From Bacteroidota bacterium (GTDB lineage Bacteria; Bacteroidota; Bacteroidia; Bacteroidales; Paludibacteraceae): 40,873 nucleotides of DNA. Of this stretch, positions 1 to 8,899 are shown one piece after another. The notes under the pieces were generated by a model. The model did not search any database. It was not told the DNA's origin and worked only from the letters and a program-made list of their open reading frames with translations. The position numbers and the translations under genes were made by a program. Location: contig JAUZOM010000011.1 of the NCBI GenBank assembly GCA_030706465.1, positions 1 to 40,873 of the forward strand, given 5' to 3'. Each line of letters begins with the position of its first letter. Within the stretch, counting starts at the first letter, position 1.

Positions 1-1
1 C

Positions 2-3000
2 CGGGAACTGGTGGATAATTCACCCGATGCGATCTGTATCTATTCGGAGGGGAAAATTGTATTGGTAAACAATGCCTACATCCGTTTAATGGCAGCAACC
101 AGCGCTGAAGAACTACTCGGTATACAAATCATTGAAACAGTTCACCCCCATTACCGCTCACTTGCCCGGGAACGGATGCACAAGGCTATGACCCGGCTCG
201 ATATACAACCGCTTGTGGAGGAACAGTTGATCCGGCTGGACGGTACGGTTGTGGATATCGAAGTTAAGGCTGTACCCATAACCTTCCAGGACAAACAGTC
301 TGTCCAGGTCATTGTTCGCGATATTACGGCACGCAAAAAAGCCGAAAAGGAGAGAGCCGAGATTCAGGAAAATTTTAAAGACCTTTTTTACAATGCACCG
401 ATCGGATATCATGAAATTGATACAGAGGGACGAATTGTGCGGATGAACCAGACAGAACTTGCCATGCTTGGCTATACAGAAGAAGAACTTATCGGGAAAT
501 TTATCTGGGAAATCAATGTAAACGAGTCCAAATCACAGAAAGCCGTTAAAGACAAACTCCAGGGACGTAATTTCCCTACCGAATCCTTTAACCGGGACTT
601 TCGCAGGAAAGATGGCTCAACCTTTCCGGTTCTGCTGAAAGATAAATTACTACGCGACAATGAAGGGAGAATAACCGGAATCCGGACAACGATCCAGGAT
701 ATTTCGGAGAATGAGAAGGCTGAAAACGAATTAAAGAAGAGCCGCGAAGAATTTAAAGACCTTTTTAATAATGCCCCCGTCGGCTATCACGAACTGGATT
801 CCGAAGGCCGGATTGCACAAATGAATCAGACTGAACTGGATATGTATGGGTACACGTTGAAGGAAGTCATTGGAAAATATATCTGGGAAATTGCACACAA
901 CCGGTCGCAGACTTACCAGGAAACCAAGAATAAACTTAAGGGTATCGACATTCCGTTGTCCTCATTTGAAGCTACCTTAGTTAATAAAAAGAGCGGGATG
1001 CGGTACACCGTTCTAATCCTGGACCGAATACTTCGCGATCCGGATGGTCAGATAACCGGAATCCGCACAACCATCCAGGACATTACCGAACGGAAGCAGG
1101 CCGAATTGAAGCTCCGGCTGAGTGAAGAAAGATTCAGGAGTATTTTTGAGAACTCAACAGTCGGTAAATCGATGACCTCCGTTGGCGGAAAATTGCTTGC
1201 TAACCTGGCATTCAGTGAAATAGTCGGGTATTCGCAGGACGAACTATCCCACTTGCATTGGACAGACTTTACCCACAAAGACGATCTGGAGTTTAATAAG
1301 AAAGAAATTGAACTGATATTAAAGGGAAAGAAAACGTATTCGCATTGGGAAAAAAGGTATATCCACAAGAACGGCAGTATAGTCTGGGTTGACATCAGCA
1401 CCTTTTTACTCCGTGATAATGAAGGGAATCCGCTTTATTTTATAACGGAGGTTAATGACATTACCGAAAGGAAACTGGCAGAAAAAGCCATAAAGGAAAG
1501 CGAAGCCCTGTATCGTAATTTAGTATTCAGGATCCCCGATGGCGTTTATACCAGCACTCCCGATGGTAGGTTTACAGATGTCAATCCCGCCATGGTTAGG
1601 ATACTTGGGTATGACAGCAAAGAAGAATTGATGCAAATCGATATCAAGTCACAATTGTATCTTGATCCGACCGAACGGGAAAATATGGTATTGCAGCAAC
1701 AGCATGGAGAGACAGGCATTTATCGGTTGAAGAAGAAGGATGGTTCGGTGATCTGGGTTGAAGACCAGGGATGGTATAATACGGATAGTGATGGTAAAAT
1801 AGTAAAGCATGAGGGAATCCTGAGTGACATTACCGAACGTAAGTTGGCTCAGGATGCACTCCAGAAGAGTGAATTTCTGTTGAGAAATACGCTGGTAAAA
1901 AGCACCGGTTTGATCGATACAAATTCAGAAGATATTGATTATGAAAGGATTTCAAATACGATTTTAGAAATATCCGGGGCGAAATATGTTGGGTTTAATA
2001 TATTTGAAGAAAACCTGAAGGATTTTACCACCGTCGCAGTATCCGGAATCCGGGAAAACCTTTTAAAAGCCAGTTCTTATTTGGGGTTTGAAATTGTTAA
2101 CAAAAAATGGAAATACGATCCTGTACGGGACGAAAGAACGAAGGGCAAACCCATTACGCGGTTTGAATCTATCAGTGACTTGTCCGGCTTTGCTATTCCC
2201 CCAAGAATCACAACATTAATTGAAAGCGTATTCAACTTAGGGGAAACGTTTATCGTAAAAATCACCAAGAATACTAAAACTATCGGTGATTTTACGATAA
2301 TTTACCCAAGAGGGGAAACCATGCAAAACAATGAGCTGGTTTTATTATTTGCCAACCAGGTTGCTTTGTTTATAGACCGGGAGCGAACCAATAAAGCATT
2401 ACGCATCAACGAAGAGAAATACCGTTTCTTGTTTGCCAATAACCCGCAGCCCATGTACATCTACGATTTGGAAACCTTTGCTTTCCTCGAAGTCAATCTG
2501 GCTGCAACGGAACATTACGGTTATTCAAAAGAAGAATTCCTGAGCATGACCATTAAGGATATCCGTCCTCCCGAGGATATCCCGGCCCTGTTAATCGATG
2601 CACAGGATGAAAGAAGTTCTTATAAACCGGCAGGAGTCTGGAGGCATATTAAGAAGAACGGAGAAATGATTTTTGTGGAGATTACCACCGTTTCGGTCAT
2701 CTCGAGTGGGAAGCCGGTGCGGCACGTTTTAGTACAGGATATTACGGAGCGTAAACGGGCTGAAGAAGCGCTCCGGGAAAGCGAAGAAAAATACCGCACC
2801 ATGATAGAAAATTCGAATGACCTGATCTGGACGCTCGATAAAAACGGAAATTTTACTTTTCTTAATGAAATAGCCCAGAAAACAACAGGCCTTCACAGGG
2901 ATGAATGGATAGGAAAATCATTTATGCCGATCGTCATGAATGAAGACCTTCCCCTGCTAACGGATATTTTCACCAAGACCATGAAGGGGCAATATTGCAA

Positions 3001-3658
3001 TTATGAATTGCGGTTCAAGAAATCGGATGAAGAAACACTTACCATATTGGTAAATACCTCGCCGATTTATGTCTCCGGTAAAATCGAAGGGGTTGTCAGT
3101 TTTGGCCAGGACATAACGGATGGCAAAAAATCATTGGAGTTGTTGCAGGAAAGTGAAGAAAAATTCCGGTCGATTGCCGAACAGACGAGTGATTTGATTG
3201 CTATTGCCGATGAGAATGGATTCATACGATTTGCTTCAACGGCTTCTAAATCAACATTCTTGTACAACCCCGAAGAAATGTACGGTCATCATCTCGCGGA
3301 TTTTTTGGTTGAAGAATCGATTGAAAAAGCAATAACAGCATTTGATCGATGTATCCAAAAACATGAGAATATTTCCAACCTGGAATTAAAGATGAAGCGA
3401 AAAGACGGCACGCTGTTTTACGGCGAGATCAACGGATCGAGCTTCAAATATGGCAATAATTACGGAACTTTGGTTGTTCTGCGCGACATGACAGAACGAA
3501 AGAAAGCGCAGGCGGAGTTGGAAGAAAAAATGGATGAATTATTACGCTTTCACCGCTTGACGGTGGATCGGGAGCTGAATATGATTGAATTAAAAAAGGA
3601 AGTGAATGACCTCCTCCAAAAAGCAGGGGAAGCAAAAAAGTACAAGATCGTAAAATAA
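2..3658 (+). CDS. PAS-repeat sensory protein without kinase domain (5' end outside window)
   Basis: The reading frame is open to the left edge, so the start lies upstream; the first in-frame start codon in the window is GTG at 11. About 1,215 residues are visible. From that GTG they read as five PAS/PAC units (roughly residues 1-620), a GAF-like segment (about 625-790), then three more PAS/PAC units (about 800-1170). Each PAC end carries the usual DITERK-type linker. The second and third units are near-duplicates (NAPIGYHE and NAPVGYHE). The C-terminus has no H-box, ATPase or receiver domain. It ends in a charged helix (RFHRLTVDREL, then MIELKKEVNDLL), a tail seen on other multi-PAS proteins. 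It is probably a cytoplasmic sensor or scaffold that acts through partners, possibly the CheR encoded next. No transmembrane segment is visible in this part. The missing N-terminus could hold an output domain. PAS/GAF calls are firm; ligand and role are unknown. Confidence 0.85.
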   Translation, partial: RELVDNSPDAICIYSEGKIVLVNNAYIRLMAATSAEELLGIQIIETVHPHYRSLARERMHKAMTRLDIQPLVEEQLIRLDGTVVDIEVKAVPITFQDKQSVQVIVRDITARKKAEKERAEIQENFKDLFYNAPIGYHEIDTEGRIVRMNQTELAMLGYTEEELIGKFIWEINVNESKSQKAVKDKLQGRNFPTESFNRDFRRKDGSTFPVLLKDKLLRDNEGRITGIRTTIQDISENEKAENELKKSREEFKDLFNNAPVGYHELDSEGRIAQMNQTELDMYGYTLKEVIGKYIWEIAHNRSQTYQETKNKLKGIDIPLSSFEATLVNKKSGMRYTVLILDRILRDPDGQITGIRTTIQDITERKQAELKLRLSEERFRSIFENSTVGKSMTSVGGKLLANLAFSEIVGYSQDELSHLHWTDFTHKDDLEFNKKEIELILKGKKTYSHWEKRYIHKNGSIVWVDISTFLLRDNEGNPLYFITEVNDITERKLAEKAIKESEALYRNLVFRIPDGVYTSTPDGRFTDVNPAMVRILGYDSKEELMQIDIKSQLYLDPTERENMVLQQQHGETGIYRLKKKDGSVIWVEDQGWYNTDSDGKIVKHEGILSDITERKLAQDALQKSEFLLRNTLVKSTGLIDTNSEDIDYERISNTILEISGAKYVGFNIFEENLKDFTTVAVSGIRENLLKASSYLGFEIVNKKWKYDPVRDERTKGKPITRFESISDLSGFAIPPRITTLIESVFNLGETFIVKITKNTKTIGDFTIIYPRGETMQNNELVLLFANQVALFIDRERTNKALRINEEKYRFLFANNPQPMYIYDLETFAFLEVNLAATEHYGYSKEEFLSMTIKDIRPPEDIPALLIDAQDERSSYKPAGVWRHIKKNGEMIFVEITTVSVISSGKPVRHVLVQDITERKRAEEALRESEEKYRTMIENSNDLIWTLDKNGNFTFLNEIAQKTTGLHRDEWIGKSFMPIVMNEDLPLLTDIFTKTMKGQYCNYELRFKKSDEETLTILVNTSPIYVSGKIEGVVSFGQDITDGKKSLELLQESEEKFRSIAEQTSDLIAIADENGFIRFASTASKSTFLYNPEEMYGHHLADFLVEESIEKAITAFDRCIQKHENISNLELKMKRKDGTLFYGEINGSSFKYGNNYGTLVVLRDMTERKKAQAELEEKMDELLRFHRLTVDRELNMIELKKEVNDLLQKAGEAKKYKIVK

Positions 3659-3739
3659 TACCGTTTGCACCAATAACAGATGGGAATGAGACGAAGTCGA
3701 AATTGGGCTATTCAAGTTGTCTCGCAACGGCATTAACCA

Positions 3740-3779
3740 CTGTGATTATAAAACAGTCCAACCTGTTTTATAATCACAG
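3740..3779. repeat. Palindromic dispersed repeat, copy 1
   Basis: A perfect inverted repeat with 17-nt arms (3740-3756 and 3763-3779) and a 6-nt loop, TCCAAC. A second copy of the hairpin with its flank GCAACGGCATTA lies near 34658-34700 in inverted orientation. A short sequence GAGACGAAGTCGAAA accompanies both copies (about 3687 and 34732). There is no T-run after the hairpin, so a terminator role is not obvious. It resembles a REP-type or non-autonomous repeat. Confidence 0.8.
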
Positions 3780-3892
3780 ATGGTATAAGAAGGAGGTCCA
3801 GAGAGAACCGATAGAAAAAAGGAGAAGGAGAAACAAAAAATAAACCGGTGCATACCTGCGGTTGAAAAACCCACCTGCACATACTACCCAAA

Positions 3893-4714
3893 ATGGAAGA
3901 AATCAATAAAACTATTCCCGAACTTATTTTGCGCATTCAGGGAATTGATGTTTCGAAATATGAAGGGACTTTTCTAAGTAAGTCCATTCAGAAAAGAATG
4001 TCGGAAACTCACTGCGACACCCTTGACGATTACGACTGCCTGCTGCAAAGCCAGGAAGAAGAAGCGGAACATCTTATTGATTCGCTTCAGATAAGTTATA
4101 CCGAGTTTTTCCGGAATCCTCTTACCTTTTCGGTGTTGGAAAAGATAGTGATTCCGAACATCGTGGCGAGGAATGCGTCTTCCCACCGGAATGAGATAAG
4201 GATTTGGTCGGCCGCCTGCGCTGCCGGGCAGGAAACGTACAGCTTGGCTATGTTACTAAAAGAATTCTCAAACGGATATCCAGAAGAAATAAATTTCCGT
4301 ATTTTTGCGACCGACCAATCGGAGTCACAAATAAGAGATGCACAATTGGGACAATATCCCGAATCTGCTCTAAATTGCCTGAGTCTAAAAAGAGTAAACC
4401 GGTGGTTTAAAAGACGTGGAGGAAACTATACCGTAAGAGAAGAATTGAAAAAAAATATAGAATTTTCTGTTTTTGATCTATTCAATAAACAATATAGTTG
4501 TCCACCTACCAGTATTTTCGGCGATTTTGACCTGATAGTCTGTGCAAATCTCCTCTTTTATTATAGACCCAAATTCAGGAAAAAGATTATCGAAAAAGCA
4601 GGCAATTGCCTGGCAACGAATGGTTATCTGATTACCGGTGAAACGGAGCGGGATATTTTAATGCAATCGGGATTTCAGGAGGTTTATCCTCAATCAGCGA
4701 TATTCCAGATTTAG
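3893..4714 (+). CDS. CheR-type protein-glutamate O-methyltransferase
   Basis: A 273-residue protein with the CheR layout: a small helical N-terminal domain (about 1-75, including SLQISYTEFFRNP) and a SAM-dependent methyltransferase domain (about 90-273). The SAM-binding stretch IWSAACAAGQETYSLA begins near residue 103, and DLIVCANLLFYY lies further on. CheR enzymes methylate glutamates of chemoreceptors. No chemoreceptor, CheA, CheW or flagellar gene is in the window. In Bacteroidota such orphan CheR proteins often accompany PAS-rich sensor kinases, as this one does. It follows the PAS-repeat gene after a 234-bp gap that holds a palindromic repeat, so it may have its own promoter, though none was recognised. 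The family call is firm; the substrate is unknown. Confidence 0.9.
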   Translation: MEEINKTIPELILRIQGIDVSKYEGTFLSKSIQKRMSETHCDTLDDYDCLLQSQEEEAEHLIDSLQISYTEFFRNPLTFSVLEKIVIPNIVARNASSHRNEIRIWSAACAAGQETYSLAMLLKEFSNGYPEEINFRIFATDQSESQIRDAQLGQYPESALNCLSLKRVNRWFKRRGGNYTVREELKKNIEFSVFDLFNKQYSCPPTSIFGDFDLIVCANLLFYYRPKFRKKIIEKAGNCLATNGYLITGETERDILMQSGFQEVYPQSAIFQI

Positions 4715-4720
4715 CTTTGA

Positions 4721-4763
4721 ACGCGGATAAAGCGGATATTAAGACGCGGATAAAAGCGGATAA
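4721..4763. repeat. GCGGATA short repeats, left side of GxxExxY cassette
   Basis: Four copies of GCGGATA begin at 4723, 4732, 4746 and 4756. The 11-nt segment GCGGATAAAGC (4723-4733) is the exact inverse of GCTTTATCCGC at 4821-4831 and again at 5329-5339, so the GxxExxY gene is bounded by inverted copies of the same motif. Confidence 0.7.
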
Positions 4764-4802
4764 GAAAAAGTTTGGGAAATATAAATATAAAAATATGCGA
4801 CC

Positions 4803-4837
4803 ATCAGCGGTTGTAAATCAGCTTTATCCGCTTTCAA
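4803..4837 (+). repeat. 35-bp direct repeat, left copy
   Basis: Matches 5311-5345 at its first 10 nt (ATCAGCGGTT) and last 17 nt (GCTTTATCCGCTTTCAA), with a divergent 8-nt centre. The pair flanks the GxxExxY gene. Confidence 0.75.
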
Positions 4838-4850
4838 AAAGTATGGGATT

Positions 4851-5240
4851 ATGGATCTATTACACAAAGAATTAACAGACAAGATAATTAGTGCTTTTTT
4901 TGATGTATACAATGAATTAGGTTATGGTTTTCCGGAAAAAGTATATCAGAATTCATTATATCTTGAACTGAAAGCAAGAGGATTTAATGTTGAAGCTAAA
5001 AAGCAAATTAAGGTATTCTATAAAGGGCATGAGGTTGGTGAATATTATGCTGATATTGAGGTAGAAAATCTGATAATACTTGAACTTAAAGCAGTTGAAT
5101 CGATAGCAAAAGAATTTGAATACCAGTTGATTAATTATCTAAGAGGCACAGATATGGAAGTAGGATTGCTCCTGAATTTTGGGAAAAGACCGGAATTTAT
5201 TCGTAAAGTATATGAAAACAAAAGATCAGATCGCGAATGA
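4851..5240 (+). CDS. GxxExxY family protein
   Basis: A 129-residue protein with the signature GFPEKVY (residues about 26-32) that names the GxxExxY family, small proteins common in environmental Bacteroidota and other phyla. A PD-(D/E)XK-like core has been suggested for the family. Here acidic residues in YYADIEVENLIILELKA (about 63-79) would fit that pattern, but I cannot confirm nuclease activity. The gene looks more A+T-rich than its neighbours. It sits between 35-bp direct repeats and GCGGATA-type inverted repeats (4721-4837 and 5311-5345), which suggests gene and repeats arrived as one unit. It separates CheR from the broken sensor kinase and is probably unrelated to them in function. 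Family membership is confident; biological role is unknown. Confidence 0.88.
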   Translation: MDLLHKELTDKIISAFFDVYNELGYGFPEKVYQNSLYLELKARGFNVEAKKQIKVFYKGHEVGEYYADIEVENLIILELKAVESIAKEFEYQLINYLRGTDMEVGLLLNFGKRPEFIRKVYENKRSDRE

Positions 5241-5310
5241 CAAGGATAATGAAGACACAGATAAAAATGATAAAAAATAATTGAAGAATACAAATAAAAA
5301 ATCAGCGGGA

Positions 5311-5345
5311 ATCAGCGGTTTCAGGTTCGCTTTATCCGCTTTCAA
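5311..5345 (+). repeat. 35-bp direct repeat, right copy
   Basis: The partner of 4803-4837, ending 13 bp before the kinase start at 5359. A further partial copy of the motif (ATCAGCGGGA) begins at 5301. Confidence 0.75.
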
Positions 5346-5358
5346 TAGATAAAATGAT

Positions 5359-5559
5359 ATGAAGATAAAAAATTTAAGCATAGGGAACCAACTCATTATA
5401 GGTTTTGCGATTATGTTGGCATTTGTTATTGTCTTAGGAATCGTGTCAAATCATCAAGCGAACAAAATACATCTGCAAACCGAAGATATCTATCATCATC
5501 CGTTGCAACTCCGCAGAACAATCAGTAATATTAAAATAGACATCCTAAACATGCGCTGA
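5359..5559 (+). pseudogene. N-terminal fragment of hybrid histidine kinase, ended by in-frame TGA
   Basis: Encodes 66 residues that look like the start of a membrane sensor kinase: a short basic leader, one transmembrane helix (LIIGFAIMLAFVIVLGIV, about residues 12-29) and the beginning of a periplasmic helical domain. TGA at 5557-5559 ends it. The same frame stays open immediately afterwards (Gly-Thr-Arg-Asp-Leu, then Met at 5575) and continues to 8319. The fragment is therefore the N-terminus of the next gene, separated by one nonsense codon. It could be a recent mutation, a sequencing error, or a site of readthrough or restart. Confidence 0.75.
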
Positions 5560-5574
5560 GGGACCCGGGACCTG

Positions 5575-8319
5575 ATGCTGGCCACTAATAACGCTGAAAG
5601 GCAGGCAGCCCTTCAATCGGTGGAATTAGCATCCGCCGATGTCCAGGTGCAATTTAACATATTAAAAGAGGGCTATTTAGGAAATCAATCGGATTTAGAT
5701 GAAGCATACAACGCTTTTTTAAACTGGAAAGTTGCCCGGGAGGTCAATGTCAGATTAGCCGCAGACGGTAGAATAGAAGATGTAAAGAAATCCCTTCTTC
5801 CAACCGGTGCTATCGGAAAATGCAGGGAGCTGATGATGGCCAAAATAATGAAAATTGATGACTTTGAGCAGAAAAGGAGTGAGCTTTTATATGCTAACAC
5901 AAATAAGTTAAAAGATTCGTTAGATATTCAATTGATACTGTTAGTCTGTGCAATAATCATCCTTTCGGTGGTCGTAATATTTTTAATGCTCCGGAATATC
6001 AGGACCCCGATAACTGAATTAACCAATGCAGCCAAACGGTTTCATAATGGGGATATGAGTGCGCGAAGCCGGATAGATACAACGAATGAATATGGGGCTC
6101 TCTCCGATTCCTTTAATATCATGGTTGAAAGCATTCAAAACAATTTAGAGATAACAGAAAAATCGACGAACTTTGCCGAACTCATGTTACTGGAAGAAGA
6201 TCCTAAAAAATTCTTTTCCTCGATCCTTCCGGCACTGGCGTCGGGTACAAATTCTCAAATGGCGGCCGTATATTTACTCAGTGAAGACAAGAAACGATAC
6301 GAGCATTTCGAATCCTTTGGCCTGGTAGATACAGCCCGGCAATCATTTGCCGTTGACAATTTCGAAGGAGAATTTGGTCAGGTCCTGGTAAGCCGCAAGA
6401 TTCACTCGATAAAACGAATCCCCATAGATACCCGGTTTGTTTTTAATACCGTAAGCGGAAAAATGATTCCGCGTGAGATTATCTCTATACCTATTATTTC
6501 AGGAAATGAAATTATTGCTGTTATTTCGTTGGCCAGCATCCGAACTTATAGTGAACAATCCAGACAATTCATCAACAATTTGCTTTATGCCCTCAGTGCC
6601 CGGATTGCCGGCGTTCTATCATATCAAAAGATTCAGGTTTTTGCGAAAAAACTTGAATTTCAGAATACCGAGCTGGAAGCCCAAAAAATAGAAATGACAG
6701 CACAATCGACAGAACTAAAGGAGCAAAACCGGGAATTGGAAATGCAGAAAATTCAGTTGGGCGAGGCCAACCGGCTTAAGACTAATTTTTTGTCGAATAT
6801 GAGCCATGAGCTCCGGACTCCCCTGAATTCGGTTATAGCCCTATCGGGTGTTCTCAATCGACGACTTGCCCATAAAATCCCGGCCGATGAATACAGTTAC
6901 CTGGAAGTAATAGAACGGAACGGAAAAAATTTGCTGGCACTGATTAACGATATCCTGGATATATCCCGGATTGAAGCAGGCCACGAAGAAATTGAAATAA
7001 CAAAATTCAGCTCCAATGACCTGGTAACAGAGATAGTGAGTATGATTCACCCGCAAGCCGAATTGAAAAACATCGAATTGATGCAGACAGACAATGAGAA
7101 TGAACTATTTATTACCTCGGATCATGATAAATGTCGCCATATTTTACAGAACCTGGTTGGAAATGCGGTGAAATTTACAGAAAAGGGGAAGGTTGAAATC
7201 TCGACCTTCCGACATGGAAATAAGTTGGAAATAACCGTAAAAGATACCGGCATCGGAATTGCTGAAAAACATCTTTCGCATATATTTGATGAATTCCGGC
7301 AGGCAGACGGGGGTACTTCACGTCGTTTTGGCGGCACCGGGTTAGGACTTGCCATCGCTAAACGGTATGCCAACCTGCTGGGTGGTACCATAACCGTTCA
7401 AAGTAAATTAGGGGAAGGTTCTTTGTTTACGCTCTCTCTACCCTTGAATTATAAAGCTGAAAACAAAATTATTGAACCTATAAGCAGTCGAAAAGTAGTT
7501 GATCCGGTCAGGACAGTGCATTCCCAGGATTCACAAAAAACCATATTACTGGTTGATGACAGTGAGCCGGCCATTATCCAATTGAAAGACTTTATGGAAG
7601 AAAGCGGATACAAGATATTGGTGGCCCATGATGGAGCCGAGGCCCTGGATATTATTTCGAAAGTAATTCCGGATGCCATGATTTTGGACTTGATGATGCC
7701 GGAAATGGATGGGTTTGAAGTTTTAAAGACTATTCGGGGAGCCGAGTCTACCGCATTGATTCCGGTGCTGATTTTGACCGCCAAACATATTACAAAAGAA
7801 GATCTCAAATTCTTAAAGCGAAACAATGTCCATCAACTAATTCAGAAAGGGGATGTAAATCGTACGGAGTTATTGAGTTCTGTCGCCAGTTTAGTCCTTA
7901 CAGAAGAAGAGGAAGAAGAAAAGCCCAAGAAAGAAATTCAAAACATAGAAGGAAAGCCAGCTATCCTGATTGTAGAGGATAATCAGGACAATATGCTAAC
8001 CTTAAAAGCGATTCTTGAGGATAACTATACTTTGTTGGAAGCCGAAGATGGAACCCAGGGAATATACATGGCTAAGAAACATACTCCCCATCTTATCTTA
8101 ATGGATATCGCCTTACCGGGGATAGATGGCATTGAAGCCTTTAAATCGATCCGGCATACAGACCGGCTGGCACATATTCCGGTTATTGCACTAACAGCCA
8201 ATGCTATGGCATTAGACCGTGAAACCATTCTGGCACATGGTTTTAATGGATATATTTCAAAGCCAATCGATGAAAGAGGACTTTTCAGTACCATAAACGA
8301 AGTGCTTTATGGAAAGTAA
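5575..8319 (+). CDS. Hybrid sensor histidine kinase with two receiver domains (lacks its first TM helix because of upstream TGA)
   Basis: 914 residues from ATG 5575. In order: the remainder of a periplasmic helical sensor (1-115), transmembrane helix LLVCAIIILSVVVIFLML (about 122-139), HAMP (about 140-195), GAF-like domain (about 205-355), coiled coil (365-410), HisKA with the phospho-acceptor His in NMSHELRTPLNS (about residue 421), HATPase_c with VGNAVKFTEKG and GTGLGLAI (about 520-640), and two receiver domains. The first receiver has LLVDDSE and LDLMMPEMDG; the second has LIVEDNQDN and LMDIALPGIDG. The layout is that of a membrane hybrid kinase running a phosphorelay. The natural protein would start at 5359 (986 codon positions, one of them TGA). 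If restart at 5575 works, the product has one membrane helix and no periplasmic loop. No strong ribosome site is seen at 5575, so function is doubtful although the rest of the frame is intact. Confidence 0.85.
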   Translation: MLATNNAERQAALQSVELASADVQVQFNILKEGYLGNQSDLDEAYNAFLNWKVAREVNVRLAADGRIEDVKKSLLPTGAIGKCRELMMAKIMKIDDFEQKRSELLYANTNKLKDSLDIQLILLVCAIIILSVVVIFLMLRNIRTPITELTNAAKRFHNGDMSARSRIDTTNEYGALSDSFNIMVESIQNNLEITEKSTNFAELMLLEEDPKKFFSSILPALASGTNSQMAAVYLLSEDKKRYEHFESFGLVDTARQSFAVDNFEGEFGQVLVSRKIHSIKRIPIDTRFVFNTVSGKMIPREIISIPIISGNEIIAVISLASIRTYSEQSRQFINNLLYALSARIAGVLSYQKIQVFAKKLEFQNTELEAQKIEMTAQSTELKEQNRELEMQKIQLGEANRLKTNFLSNMSHELRTPLNSVIALSGVLNRRLAHKIPADEYSYLEVIERNGKNLLALINDILDISRIEAGHEEIEITKFSSNDLVTEIVSMIHPQAELKNIELMQTDNENELFITSDHDKCRHILQNLVGNAVKFTEKGKVEISTFRHGNKLEITVKDTGIGIAEKHLSHIFDEFRQADGGTSRRFGGTGLGLAIAKRYANLLGGTITVQSKLGEGSLFTLSLPLNYKAENKIIEPISSRKVVDPVRTVHSQDSQKTILLVDDSEPAIIQLKDFMEESGYKILVAHDGAEALDIISKVIPDAMILDLMMPEMDGFEVLKTIRGAESTALIPVLILTAKHITKEDLKFLKRNNVHQLIQKGDVNRTELLSSVASLVLTEEEEEEKPKKEIQNIEGKPAILIVEDNQDNMLTLKAILEDNYTLLEAEDGTQGIYMAKKHTPHLILMDIALPGIDGIEAFKSIRHTDRLAHIPVIALTANAMALDRETILAHGFNGYISKPIDERGLFSTINEVLYGK

Positions 8320-8899
8320 AGAAACGAGTATTCTGTTAGGAATGGTTTTTTAACTGATGTAATCTTTGAACTTTCTAATCTTTGAATTGATTCCGTATCA
8401 ATCAGATTTTGTCAGTTATTTCTTACAAACACTTCTAGTTTACTAAATTAAAAGAAATAATCCAAACCACACTAGTCACAATAGAACACAAAAACAAAAT
8501 AGAAAGAACACCAGGAAAAAATATCAATCGGCACTGTAATTCGGCACTGTAATATTATAAACTCAGCAATATGGTTGAAAACATTATTTCCTGTGTGAAC
8601 CAATGTGTCTAGTGGGATTCGTTCTATATTTTGGCAAAGTAGAAATACAAAGAAAAAATAAATGATTATCAGCAGAACGTCCTAATTTGGCAAAAAACTG
8701 AATGCGTTAAAAAAGCTGATTACAGTTGGGCTCCACGATTTGAAGATTGCGAGAAAGGGTATCAATTCGTGACTTGTAAATCGCGAGCCCCAATTAAATT
8801 AACAATTTCCAGTTACAGGACACTTTGTGGATAACCATTTAAATAGATTATCCTATTTATATATTTCGTTGATCAGCAGCGTATCAAATCACAGAAGAA
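8320..8899. other. 580-bp intergenic region, no gene seen
   Basis: A+T-rich with stops in all frames. It holds a perfect tandem 13-bp repeat (TCGGCACTGTAAT at 8528-8540 and 8541-8553) and an imperfect inverted repeat around 8726-8740 and 8778-8793 (TTGGGCTCCACGATTT against AAATCGCGAGCCCCAA). It probably contains the promoter for the kinase module downstream; TATATTTC at 8860-8867 is a one-mismatch -7 candidate with no clear -33 box. Confidence 0.5.

Noticed and set aside
4723-5339. Repeats around the GxxExxY gene as a CRISPR array
   Set aside because: Units are irregular, there are no evenly spaced spacers and no cas genes.
5557-5559. TGA as a selenocysteine codon
   Set aside because: No selenocysteine-insertion hairpin is apparent after it, and sensor-kinase periplasmic domains are not known selenoproteins.
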